Positions 18,269 to 26,733 of a stretch of 64,000 bases of DNA are shown in pieces. Positions within the stretch are counted from its first letter, which is position 1. Each line of letters begins with the position of its first letter. Position numbers and translations under genes: made by a program. The stretch is from Bradyrhizobium sp. WSM471 (lineage in GTDB: Bacteria > Pseudomonadota > Alphaproteobacteria > Rhizobiales > Xanthobacteraceae): the NCBI RefSeq assembly GCF_000244915.1, contig NZ_CM001442.1:1736001-1800000 (forward strand), written 5' to 3'. The notes under the pieces are model-generated. The model worked only from the letters and a program-made list of their open reading frames with translations, was not told the DNA's origin and did not search any database.

Positions 18269-19194
18269 CGCTCAGAAAGCAAGTTCAAGAAGGCCGCCAA
18301 CGCAGGGTTTTCATTGTCGTCTCGCCAGTATGCCGAAAAGTCGAATCGGCTCGGACCCGCTCCATCGCGCAATTCGCGGTAGACGAGGCCTGCATAGTTG
18401 ATGCCCATGTCGGATTCCAGCACCAGGCTGATTCCTGTGTTCATCCTGATCAGGCTCTTGATGATACCGCGGCTGACGTCGTGGCGCTCGAGTTTAGGAC
18501 GGTCCTCAGGCGACACGAGCTTGGAAATGAGAAGATCTTCAAACTCTTTTCCCGGATCGTAATGGCTCAGCAGGACCGTCTCACCGCGCAGGTCAGTCCA
18601 ATAGACTGTGTCGCGCGCGGTGAGGGGATGATCATGGGGTAAGGCGACCAGAACACGTTCGCTCCACAGCGGCATCACCCGGTTGTCGAGTAACGGCAGG
18701 TTCCCAGTGACGATCAGGATATCGAGAACGCCGTTGCGAAGTGCAGTCGCGAGGCGTGTTCGCGATTTCTCGATCGTCACAAGCTCGATTTGCGGGAATC
18801 GCTGCTTGAAATCCAACAAGGACGTCTGCAGGTTTCCAATTGAAAGTGAGGTGCAGAGCCCGACACTCAGCCGGCCAGCCTCGCTGTTCCGTACAGCCTT
18901 CGCGGTCGCGATGAGCGCATCGAACTCCTCCAGAATTGTCCTTGCCAAGCGAAGAACACTGCGGCCTGCCTGCGTGGGGCGCACACCACCGCTGAAGCGC
19001 TCAAAAACCGCAATTCCCAGGTGATATTCGATCTCGCTGATTCTTCGGCTGAGACTCGATTGTTGGGTTCTCAGCAATTCCGCCGCTTGACGGAGGCTGC
19101 CACAATCAGCCGCAGCCACAACCGATTGCAGGTGTTTCAGTTCGATTGCCTTGCTGGCTTGAACGGAGGGTGTTGATCGACGTGGTTTGTGCAT
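18241..19194 (-). CDS. LysR-family transcriptional regulator
   Basis: About 317 residues from the ATG at 19194 (MHKPRRSTP); an ATG at 19227 is possible. The N-terminal winged HTH is clear (LKHLQSVVAAADCGSLRQAA ... QSSLSRRISEIE), followed by a LysR substrate-binding domain. It is convergent with trbI-DUF2274 and tandem with traI. LysR genes at this place recur in rhizobial ICE trb clusters and may respond to a plant or metabolite signal, but the ligand and target are unknown. Confidence 0.88.
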   Translation of the reverse strand: MHKPRRSTPSVQASKAIELKHLQSVVAAADCGSLRQAAELLRTQQSSLSRRISEIEYHLGIAVFERFSGGVRPTQAGRSVLRLARTILEEFDALIATAKAVRNSEAGRLSVGLCTSLSIGNLQTSLLDFKQRFPQIELVTIEKSRTRLATALRNGVLDILIVTGNLPLLDNRVMPLWSERVLVALPHDHPLTARDTVYWTDLRGETVLLSHYDPGKEFEDLLISKLVSPEDRPKLERHDVSRGIIKSLIRMNTGISLVLESDMGINYAGLVYRELRDGAGPSRFDFSAYWRDDNENPALAAFLNLLSERYPSPPLGC

Positions 19195-19263
19195 CGTAAG
19201 TCTTAAGCAGATAGGTTTCCGCTCCATGCGCAGCGATGCCCCGATTGTAGTTGCTTCCAGATC

Positions 19264-19896
19264 CTAGGCGGCCGCTCGGATGACTGGAGCCCAGAGCACC
19301 GGACCTGAGATGTGTCCTGCTTTGAGGATGCGACGCAACGCATCGGGCGAGACCTCCAGGTATCCAGCAATGGCCGTGGTGTTGCCGAGAGGACGAGCTT
19401 TTCCGGTTTTGCGGAGCGGCCAGCCCGCGCGCCGAAGAATGCGTTCCATCCGGGCGTCAGTGACGGTAACGATTTCGGTCAATTCAATCGAAAGGCCGAA
19501 TTCAATCATGCCCGCAAATAGCTCGTAAGTAGCAGTAGCAAGTCCACCACTTGACTTCGGCGCATCCAGAGGAACATCGAGCGCGAATCGACTGCTCTCC
19601 CAAATCCGGTCGCTTCGTGGCGCCGGCTGCCCGTCCAGAAGGATCGGGAAGGTGTCTCTCAGCATGGTTGGGCCGGTCGAAGGCAGAAGTCGGACGCAAC
19701 CCTGAATACGTCCAGCGTTCGAGCGGTTCAGGAGGTGCACGGGTCGAAGGACATCAAACTCGTCGACTTCCATCTCGCCGCTGACCTCGACGTTCCAGTC
19801 CAGGCGCTGTTTGAAAACGCGATACCGCAGCCGGTGCATCTCGGTGAGATCGTCGACGAACTCGCCGTAGTACTCTGGCCTGATGAGCTGCATCAT
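19264..19896 (-). CDS. traI: Acyl-homoserine-lactone synthase (LuxI/TraI family)
   Basis: 210 residues. All canonical LuxI positions are present: R24, F28, W34, D45, D48, R69, E100 and R103. The enzyme makes an N-acyl-homoserine lactone from S-adenosylmethionine and an acyl carrier or CoA donor; the acyl chain cannot be predicted. A strong ribosome-binding site (GGGAGG, 5 bases of spacing) precedes the ATG at 19896. It lies downstream of the tra box, next to the LuxR gene and the trb operon, as in ICE quorum circuits that trigger transfer at high density. Confidence 0.93.
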   Translation of the reverse strand: MMQLIRPEYYGEFVDDLTEMHRLRYRVFKQRLDWNVEVSGEMEVDEFDVLRPVHLLNRSNAGRIQGCVRLLPSTGPTMLRDTFPILLDGQPAPRSDRIWESSRFALDVPLDAPKSSGGLATATYELFAGMIEFGLSIELTEIVTVTDARMERILRRAGWPLRKTGKARPLGNTTAIAGYLEVSPDALRRILKAGHISGPVLWAPVIRAAA

Positions 19897-19949
19897 TCTT
19901 GCCTCCCTGATTATGGTGGCAATGAAGCAGAGAAGCCGAAGCAGCGCAT

Positions 19950-19967
19950 CCTGTGCAGTTGCACAGG
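19950..19967. promoter_or_regulatory. tra/lux box (18-bp perfect inverted repeat)
   Basis: CCTGTGCA-GT-TGCACAGG, a perfect 8+2+8 inverted repeat with the TGTGCA/TGCACA core of TraR boxes. It sits 53 bases upstream of the traI start and 21 bases from the traR stop, so it most likely lets the LuxR-type protein activate traI in a positive loop. The 2-base spacer is shorter than the 4 bases of the Agrobacterium TraR box core. Confidence 0.8.
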
Positions 19968-19987
19968 TGCTTATGAAGTGTCGTCGC

Positions 19988-20710
19988 TTATCTTCGAAAT
20001 TTAGATTCGGCTAACAGCACGGCGGCTTGACGAAGCGAGCGAACGCCGAGCTTCGCTCGAGCGTTATCCAAGTGAAAGCCAGCGGTTCGCTCCGAGATGC
20101 CGAGAATAATCCCGATGTCCCCCGCAGATTTGCCGCGAGAAGACCATTCGAGACATTCGAACTCGCGAGGAGACAAGACAACCCCACCCACAACGCGATC
20201 GGACGTCCAGAAACGTCTCGCATTTGCATGGAAAAAAATCGCGATTAGTCGCAGGTTCTGGGCGTGCTTGACTATCGAGCGTTCGAAAGCAGTTCGACGC
20301 GCATCAGTCGCAAAGGTCAGCGCGGCAGTTGCGCCCTTGTTATCGTGGATTGGAAAGGTGATCCCACACCGAATGCCGAATTCGGCAGCTTCTTCGAACA
20401 GCTCACGCTCAGATTCCGGTCGATTTCGCGCTTCGAAATTAAGCCCCCAGCGGAAGGGGTCAGACTGGCGGATCGCCCGACGTACTACCGGATCGATGGA
20501 TTCGTAGCCGCGCTTCAAATAAAGGGCGGTCCAAGAGGATGGATATGTCGATATTAGGTTGGGGTTGCTCCCTCGTCTTTGAGGAAGAGCAAGATAGGCG
20601 AAGCAAGACAAGTTCAGCGCAGCGGTGACATCAGCCATGCTCTGCTGAGCTGCATCTGGGTGTCTGCTTTCTGTTAATCGCTCAGCAAAAATTTGAAAAA
20701 CCCGATCCAT
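19988..20710 (-). CDS. traR: LuxR-family quorum-sensing regulator (TraR-like)
   Basis: 240 residues with an N-terminal autoinducer-binding domain carrying the usual pocket residues W60, Y64, D73, P74 and W88, and a C-terminal LuxR helix-turn-helix (LSPREFECLEW ... SERTAGFHLDNARAKLG). It would bind the AHL made by the adjacent synthase and act at the tra box. It is tandem with traI on the minus strand; its own upstream region (20711-21035) shows no obvious tra box, so it may be controlled separately. Confidence 0.92.
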   Translation of the reverse strand: MDRVFQIFAERLTESRHPDAAQQSMADVTAALNLSCFAYLALPQRRGSNPNLISTYPSSWTALYLKRGYESIDPVVRRAIRQSDPFRWGLNFEARNRPESERELFEEAAEFGIRCGITFPIHDNKGATAALTFATDARRTAFERSIVKHAQNLRLIAIFFHANARRFWTSDRVVGGVVLSPREFECLEWSSRGKSAGDIGIILGISERTAGFHLDNARAKLGVRSLRQAAVLLAESKFRR

Positions 20711-21035
20711 CGTTGATGAACCCGCGGGCCTCCCTCGTAAGCGCTACTCGTATTGCCGAATTGAGCATCCCTGCGAATGGGGCAAAACAACGAACAAGTC
20801 GACCGATTGCCGCTAGATCAAACTCACTACAATTGCTGGTGTTAAGGCCGCATCGGTCAGCGGACCTCATGATCACTCAGTTGTATCATCCCCGCAACTC
20901 GGGTCCCGCTTCTCCTGTTCTAAATCCTGCAAGCAGGCGGCGAAGATCGCCGGATTAATGCGCCATTTGGCTCTCCGCGGTGCAGGTTTGTACCGCATTT
21001 CCGATTACAAGGAGCCGCGCACCACGGAGATTGCA
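20711..21035. other. Divergent promoter region between traR and ald
   Basis: About 325 bases with no convincing frame. It holds a short perfect inverted repeat (CGGCGA-AGA-TCGCCG, 20938-20952), 83 bases before the ald start, and a GGAGA ribosome-binding site at 21026-21030. No tra box copy was found. Confidence 0.5.
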
Positions 21036-22148
21036 ATGAAGGTCGGCGTTCCCAAGGAAATAAAAACACACGAATACCGCGTGGGGCTGACGCCCGGGGC
21101 CGTTCGCGACTACGTGGCCGCTGGCCACAGCGTCTTGGTCGAGACGAATGCCGGTGCGGGCATTGGCGCTACAGATGATGCCTATCGCAAAGCTGGCGCT
21201 AACATCGCGGCATCTGCTCGCGAGGTGTTCGCGTCGAGCGAAATGGTAGTGAAGGTCAAGGAACCACAACCGTCCGAATGGACAGAATTGCGCGAAAACC
21301 AGATCCTCTTCACTTACCTCCATCTAGCTCCAGATCCGGAGCAGGCCAAAGGGCTCATCAAATCGGGCTGCACCGCAATTGCTTATGAAACAGTCACTGA
21401 CGCGCAGGGTGGGCTTCCGTTGCTTGCTCCGATGAGTGAGGTTGCGGGGAGGCTGGCGATCGAGGCAGCGGGTGCGGCGCTGAAGCGGTCCGCTGGCGGA
21501 CGAGGATTGCTGATTGGCGGCGTGCCCGGGGTGCAACCCGCGCGCATCGTGGTGATCGGAGGGGGAGTTGTCGGCACTCACGCGGCCCGGATGGCAGTGG
21601 GGCTCGGAGCTGAGGTTACTATCCTGGACCGTTCGATTCCTCGGCTTCGCGAACTCGACGAGGTGTTCAACGGGCGAGTTCGTACCAGATTCTCAACTAT
21701 AGAATCTCTTGAACAGGAGGTATTTGCGGCAGACGTCGTCATCGGTGCCGTTCTCGTTCCGGGCGCGAGCGCGCCGAAGCTTGTAAGCCGGAACATGTTG
21801 AGCTCGATGCGCAAAGGTTCCGTAATGGTTGATGTGGCTATCGATCAGGGCGGCTGCTTCGAGACATCGCGCCCGACGACGCACGCCGATCCAACCTATG
21901 AGGTGGATGGCGTGATTCACTACTGCGTCGCAAACATGCCGGGAGCTGTTCCACTCACCTCAAGCCAAGCGCTGAACAATGCGACGCTGCCTTTTGGCCT
22001 GGCTCTCGCCAACCGGGGATTCTCAGCCGTGCTCGAAAGTCCGCACCTGCGCTCAGGGCTCAATGTTTATCGTGGGCGGCTCACTTACAGGGCCGTGGCA
22101 GAGAGCCTCGGTTTGCCCTTCTCACCGATCGATCAGGCCGCAGCCTGA
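21036..22148 (+). CDS. ald: Alanine dehydrogenase
   Basis: 370 residues. It catalyses NAD-dependent reversible deamination of L-alanine to pyruvate and ammonia in the cytoplasm. Catalytic residues R15, K75 and H96 are at canonical positions; the Rossmann motif VVIGGGVVGTHAAR is intact. The ATG at 21036 follows GGAGA with 5 bases of spacing; an upstream in-frame ATG at 20958 is less likely. It is monocistronic, with a terminator-like hairpin 40 bases after the stop. In rhizobia this enzyme links alanine to carbon and nitrogen exchange. Confidence 0.95.
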   Translation: MKVGVPKEIKTHEYRVGLTPGAVRDYVAAGHSVLVETNAGAGIGATDDAYRKAGANIAASAREVFASSEMVVKVKEPQPSEWTELRENQILFTYLHLAPDPEQAKGLIKSGCTAIAYETVTDAQGGLPLLAPMSEVAGRLAIEAAGAALKRSAGGRGLLIGGVPGVQPARIVVIGGGVVGTHAARMAVGLGAEVTILDRSIPRLRELDEVFNGRVRTRFSTIESLEQEVFAADVVIGAVLVPGASAPKLVSRNMLSSMRKGSVMVDVAIDQGGCFETSRPTTHADPTYEVDGVIHYCVANMPGAVPLTSSQALNNATLPFGLALANRGFSAVLESPHLRSGLNVYRGRLTYRAVAESLGLPFSPIDQAAA

Positions 22149-22188
22149 TCCCAGAGGTCCCTCCTTGGGACATTTCCTCCCTGACTTG

Positions 22189-22216
22189 ATGGGGTCACTC
22201 TTCGGGGTGGCCCCAT
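22189..22216 (+). terminator. Rho-independent terminator after ald
   Basis: Hairpin ATGGGGTCAC / GTGGCCCCAT (10-base arms, one G-T type mismatch, 8-base loop) followed by a T-rich stretch (TCTTTCTGTT). It lies 40 bases after the ald stop. Confidence 0.55.
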
Positions 22217-22467
22217 TCTTTCTGTTCGATGCGTCCGCAAGGCGGCTGGCCTCAAACGGGCCGTGGTCGCCGCTCGGTCGGACCCATTTTTGCGCAGTCT
22301 AGAGGGTAGGATGTGCTGGGAGAGGTGTCGCTCCTGCCACGCTCTTGGCTGACTTCCGCATCGCCGCGGTCCTCAGTGGCGAAAGCGAGAACTGGCTGAA
22401 ATTCAAAGCATGGAGCGAGGCGCTTTGCTGCAAGCGCAATTATTCCCTCTGTGGCTCTAAACGCCCG

Positions 22468-24153
22468 CTACCTCGACAGCCTCCCGGGGAGGACATGGTT
22501 TACATCTCTGTCCGGAGTGTCTTCCTTCCAGCGAACAGATCCGAATGGGCGATCCAGCATGCGTCGGACGCGCACCGGTTCGGGACCCATGTGGAAAGCC
22601 AAAGCTTTCTCGTCCAGCGCGCGTTCCGACTGAGTCGCGCGGTTACGCTGGCGCAAATAGTCAAACCAGGTTGGGCACTGATAGCGCTCAGTCCACGATT
22701 CGGGATCAGCGATGTCGCGAGCAATCGACCAGCCGTACGCACCGTTCCGCTTGCGAAACAGCTGAATGTCCTGCATCAGGATGTGGAATGCGCGCGCATT
22801 CTCCTGCGCGATCCGATACTCGATCTCCACAACAAGCGGGCCACTGCGGCCAGTCAGCGCCAGCCGCACCTGAGGATCGTCAAGCATCTCGGCCTCTTCG
22901 CTCCGAGCGCTGATACGCGGCATAGGTAGCCAAAGCCCCAAGAGCGGAGAAGCGAACATCAGGCCAGCCGAGATCAAAAGCGTAGTATCAACTCCGACGA
23001 CATCCGTCAGATGGCCCCAGCCCCAGCTACCGAGGGCAACCCCGCCCGAACTCGCTGCCTGGTACGCCGCGAGCGACCGCCCTGCGACCCATCGTGGGGC
23101 CGACAGTTGCACGCCTATGCTAAAAAGAACCCAGGCCATCATCCACACCGCTCCCGCCAAGACCAGTGCGACCGCCGTCATAGCGGAGTCGCGACTAAGA
23201 GCGACTGCGGCAACCGCTCCGCCCATAGACAGTGAACAGGCGCGGATCGCTGCCTCTCCGCTCATGCGCTTACGTACCTCAGTGATGTTGAGCGCACTTA
23301 CCACCGCGCCCAAACCAAAGGCGCTGAGCATAAGGCCATAAGTCTCGGCGCCACCGCCCAGGAGATCGCGCGTGACTAGCGGCATCAGTGCAAAAATCGC
23401 GCCGCCAAACACGCCCATGACCATGGATCGGGTGAGCACGATCCTTATCGCGGGCGAATTGACGATATAGCGCACGCCCGAAACGATGGCGCGGCTAAGC
23501 TTCTCAGGAGGCAAACGAGAGGGTTCGGAGATGCGCTTCCACATGAAGAGTGCGAACATCAGCGGCAGATAGAGCAGTGCATTGAGCGCGAAGGCAGCTA
23601 CCGCGCCGGCCGCCGCAACGACAATGCCGCCGACGGCCGGCCCTATACTGCGCGCTATATTGTAGCTAATGCCATTCAGCGCCACGGCGGCAGGAAGTGC
23701 TTCGGAGGGCACCTGCTCGCTCACGGAGGATTGCCAAGCGGGCCCCATCAGCGCCATGCCGCTGCCGACCGCAAAGCAAAGCACCAGCAAGAGATTTGGA
23801 GTGGTGAGACCGAACCAGTCGAGCACGCTCAGCGCGGTTGCGCCGCAAAGCTCAATCGAGAGTGCAACGAGCCCCACGATCCGACGGTCATACATGTCAG
23901 CGACCGCTCCAGCCGGCATCGAAATCAGCATCACGGGCAGCAAGAGCGCGGTCTGCACCAGCGCGACTTGATCCGCGGAAGATGTCATCTGTGTCATTGC
24001 CCAGGCTGCGGCTACGCCTTGGATCAGGATCCCGAGATTGGTGAGCAAGCTCGCAAGCCAAATTCGACGAAAGGCAGGATAGCGCAACGGCGCGGTGATG
24101 CCGTCGCTACTGGCCGGCACGGACTTGGACGAATGCGTCACTTCTGCTCCCAT
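22468..24153 (-). CDS. MFS_3-type exporter with C-terminal soluble domain
   Basis: 561 residues. The N-terminal 400 residues hold about 10-12 membrane helices; AFRRIWLASLLTNLGILIQG and the DMYDRRIVG loop resemble the MFS_3 (EntS-like) family of efflux permeases. The last 140 residues are soluble (GPLVVEIEYRIAQENARAFH ... ARDIADPESWTERY), a tail typical of this family that resembles a small ferredoxin-like dimer fold. Substrate unknown. It is convergent with ald and stands alone; the downstream spacer holds the ald terminator. Confidence 0.85.
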   Translation of the reverse strand: MGAEVTHSSKSVPASSDGITAPLRYPAFRRIWLASLLTNLGILIQGVAAAWAMTQMTSSADQVALVQTALLLPVMLISMPAGAVADMYDRRIVGLVALSIELCGATALSVLDWFGLTTPNLLLVLCFAVGSGMALMGPAWQSSVSEQVPSEALPAAVALNGISYNIARSIGPAVGGIVVAAAGAVAAFALNALLYLPLMFALFMWKRISEPSRLPPEKLSRAIVSGVRYIVNSPAIRIVLTRSMVMGVFGGAIFALMPLVTRDLLGGGAETYGLMLSAFGLGAVVSALNITEVRKRMSGEAAIRACSLSMGGAVAAVALSRDSAMTAVALVLAGAVWMMAWVLFSIGVQLSAPRWVAGRSLAAYQAASSGGVALGSWGWGHLTDVVGVDTTLLISAGLMFASPLLGLWLPMPRISARSEEAEMLDDPQVRLALTGRSGPLVVEIEYRIAQENARAFHILMQDIQLFRKRNGAYGWSIARDIADPESWTERYQCPTWFDYLRQRNRATQSERALDEKALAFHMGPEPVRVRRMLDRPFGSVRWKEDTPDRDVNHVLPGRLSR

Positions 24154-24580
24154 GGCGAGACCACATCAGCCATGCCCAGGCAGAGTTGGATTCTCATACT
24201 GGCCAACGTTTCTTGTCAGATTTCGTTTTTGCGCACCACGTTTCCGGGCGCTTATTGATTCCGCCAAGCTCCCGAGGGCCAGATCGAGGTTCGGAATTAG
24301 GGCCCGGCGCGATGGAATTTGACTCTCGGCCTGTGGCCGGACATTCCACGCGCTCCCCGAACTGTGCCGGCATGGCAACTCCGTTCTCGCGGGCGAGGAT
24401 GCGGCGACGTCCACTAATTCCCTTTTGGAAGTTGCTGCGTCGCGCTTCGGTGCGCAAGCCCCGCCTCGATTCTCTGATCGAGAACAGTGTAAAGGAGGAA
24501 CCTTGCCTGTTTTCTGCATTTCGCGCGGGCGAGCGAGGAAAAAACACACATGTGCCCGCTTTGTGAACCGTGCACTCGTA
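24154..24580. other. Spacer between MFS_3 gene and lrp copy 1
   Basis: About 430 bases with several overlapping short frames on both strands, none with a domain or ribosome-binding site. It contains the promoter region of the MFS_3 gene; nothing else is recognised. Confidence 0.4.
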
Positions 24581-25057
24581 TCAAGCTTCAGGCGGAATCT
24601 CTATGGGGATGGCAAAACCTGCCTTTGCTCGATCCATTATGACTATGGTCTTAAATCCCTTGATGTCCGGTTTGTCATAGAAGAAGCGTCGGGTAAACTG
24701 CTCATATTCTTCCATGCTGCGCGTAGTGATGTAGAGAACAAAGTCAGCGTCCCCTGTAACGTAGAATCCGCTGACCACTTCGGCTGACGATTTGATTGCC
24801 TTCTTGAAGTTATCGATGACTTCTAAGCGTTCCCGCTCGAGACTCACGAGAACGAGCATTTGAACAGGACGTCCTATCGCTTTCGTCGACACGACGGATA
24901 CATCCGCCTCGATGATGCCCTCCGAACGGAGCCTATTTAGCCGTCGCTGACACGCGGTAGCAGAAAGCCCCGCCAATTCGCCAATCATCCCAGAAGTCAG
25001 CCTATTATTTTTTTGCACGATTTTCAGGATCTGGGCATCTATTCGATCGTACGGCAT
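24581..25057 (-). CDS. Lrp/AsnC-family regulator, paralogue 1
   Basis: 158 residues. N-terminal AsnC helix-turn-helix (IDAQILKIVQKNNRLTSGMI ... SATACQRRLNRLRSEG) and C-terminal RAM/AsnC ligand domain (VVSGFYVTGDADFVLYITTRS). Such proteins sense amino acids and control nearby catabolic genes. It is divergent from the succinate-semialdehyde dehydrogenase, with a 138-base intergenic region holding the shared two-block element. By hand count it is about 82% identical to paralogue 3. GGGAG precedes the ATG at 25057. Confidence 0.92.
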   Translation of the reverse strand: MPYDRIDAQILKIVQKNNRLTSGMIGELAGLSATACQRRLNRLRSEGIIEADVSVVSTKAIGRPVQMLVLVSLERERLEVIDNFKKAIKSSAEVVSGFYVTGDADFVLYITTRSMEEYEQFTRRFFYDKPDIKGFKTIVIMDRAKAGFAIPIEIPPEA

Positions 25058-25134
25058 AATTGGCTCCCAGCTTTCAGCTGCATTCCATCACAAACGCCTG
25101 CGTCTTGCAGAAAATCCTCGAAATGGCCGGAAAT

Positions 25135-25169
25135 TGCGACGCAAATATCTCTGCGCCAACAGTATTCTG
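25135..25169. promoter_or_regulatory. Lrp-associated two-block element, copy 1
   Basis: TGCGACGCAAA, 15 bases, AGTATTCTG. The first block is part of a TTGCG-A-CGCAA palindrome (25134-25144). The same two blocks at the same 15-base spacing occur beside the other two lrp copies. It lies 26 bases before the start of the divergent dehydrogenase and 77 bases from the lrp start, as expected for an operator serving both. Confidence 0.6.
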
Positions 25170-25195
25170 CACCGGAGATTTCACCACGCGACCGC

Positions 25196-26722
25196 ATGGA
25201 GTTCAAATGGACTTTCAAGCTGCTCGTCACAAGGGGTCCGGATTTGATCGGCATTGCTGCTAGGCACCTGCAAAATCTCCGTCGTCGCGATTTTCTGGCG
25301 GGGAACGCGCTCATCGACGGTCGCTGGATTGCGAGCGATGAGAGGGACTCTGTGGTGGATCCCGCTACTGGCGAAGGGATCGCGGAGGTTGTTCGTTGCA
25401 ACCCTACGCACATGGATCTGGCCATCGCTGCCGCCGAACGATCTTTCCAGACGTGGCGAGGACTATTGCCGACCCAGCGCGGAGCGTTTCTTCGGTCTTG
25501 GGCGTCATTGATGAACGAGCACTCAGAAGAGCTTGCTATCCTGATTACGAGCGAGCAGGGAAAGCCACTCGATGAGGCGCGCTACGAGATTAAGTACAGT
25601 GCTGGCTTTCTTGAGTGGTTTGCGGCCGAGGGCGAGCGTGCATACGGCGAGACGATTCCCAGTCATAAAGATGGAAGTCTGCTTCAAGTCAGAATGCAGC
25701 CCATCGGTGCCGCTGCGGCGATCACGCCATGGAATTTTCCGGTCGCTATGATCACCCGAAAGGCGGGTGCGGCTCTTGCGGCCGGTTGTCCGATAATTGT
25801 AAAGCCTGCTCCGGAGACGCCGCTTTCTGCTCTCGCCTTGGCTCGGTTGGCCGAAGAGGCTGGCGTGCCGCGCGGCGTACTCCAGGTGCTCGTTGGCGAT
25901 CCAGTCGATCTCTCGACTCCGCTTTTGCGTGATCCAAGAATACGCGCTCTCTCGTTTACAGGGTCGACCGAAGTTGGACGTCTGCTTCTTGGGGGCAGCG
26001 CGCAGACGGTGAAAAAGGTCTCGCTCGAGCTCGGAGGGCATGCCCCGTTCCTCATCTTTGATGACGTTGATCTTGACAAGGCCGTCAAAGGCGTGATGGC
26101 CGCAAAATTTGCGACTTCCGGTCAGGACTGCCTAGCGGCTAACCGCATCTATGTGCAAAGGGGTCTCTACGCTGCTTTTGTCGAGGCGCTTGGTAGGACG
26201 GTGGCGCAACTCAGGGTCGGCCATGGTCTGGAACCGGCCACTGAAATTGGTCCGATGACTAAGTTGTCGGTCGCCAACAAGTGTAGGGCACAAATCGACG
26301 ATGCAGTGAAGAGGGGCGCGCGAGCTATTTCCGCAACCCGCGGAGTTGCTATGGGACCGAATTTCGTTCCGCCGACGTTGCTAAGTGATGTCACCGAAGA
26401 CATGCTGATTGCACGTGAGGAAACATTTGGGCCTGTAGCTGCTGTGCTTCCGTTCGACTCTGAGGAAGAGGTCATCGCCCGAGCCAATGCCAGCGAAATG
26501 GGTTTGGCGGCGTACATTTACACCGATAGCTTGCGTCGCGCGCTCCGGCTTTCAGAGCAGATCGAGTACGGCATGGTCGGCGTCAATACGGCTTCATTCA
26601 CAGGGCCTCCTATTCCGTTCGGAGGTTGGAAACAGTCTGGGCTCGGTCGCGAAGGGTCGCGGCACGGATTGGCGGAGTATATGGAGCTGAAATATGTCTG
26701 CTTTGGCGATTTGGCGGCTTAG
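25196..26722 (+). CDS. Succinate-semialdehyde dehydrogenase-like aldehyde dehydrogenase
   Basis: About 508 residues. NAD(P)-dependent oxidation of succinate semialdehyde or a similar omega-oxo acid. Catalytic pair E278 (LELGGHAPF) and C312 (GQDCLAANRIYVQ) are spaced 34 apart as in the family; cofactor motifs GSTEVG and ITPWNFP are present. The length is about 20 residues above the usual; the real N-terminus could be nearer ALIDGRWIAS, but the ATG at 25196 has a spacing to the upstream element close to that of the other copy, which supports it. It is followed after 11 bases by a class III aminotransferase, giving a GABA- or polyamine-like degradation pair. Confidence 0.88.
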   Translation: MEFKWTFKLLVTRGPDLIGIAARHLQNLRRRDFLAGNALIDGRWIASDERDSVVDPATGEGIAEVVRCNPTHMDLAIAAAERSFQTWRGLLPTQRGAFLRSWASLMNEHSEELAILITSEQGKPLDEARYEIKYSAGFLEWFAAEGERAYGETIPSHKDGSLLQVRMQPIGAAAAITPWNFPVAMITRKAGAALAAGCPIIVKPAPETPLSALALARLAEEAGVPRGVLQVLVGDPVDLSTPLLRDPRIRALSFTGSTEVGRLLLGGSAQTVKKVSLELGGHAPFLIFDDVDLDKAVKGVMAAKFATSGQDCLAANRIYVQRGLYAAFVEALGRTVAQLRVGHGLEPATEIGPMTKLSVANKCRAQIDDAVKRGARAISATRGVAMGPNFVPPTLLSDVTEDMLIAREETFGPVAAVLPFDSEEEVIARANASEMGLAAYIYTDSLRRALRLSEQIEYGMVGVNTASFTGPPIPFGGWKQSGLGREGSRHGLAEYMELKYVCFGDLAA

Positions 26723-26733
26723 GGAGAAGCGAT

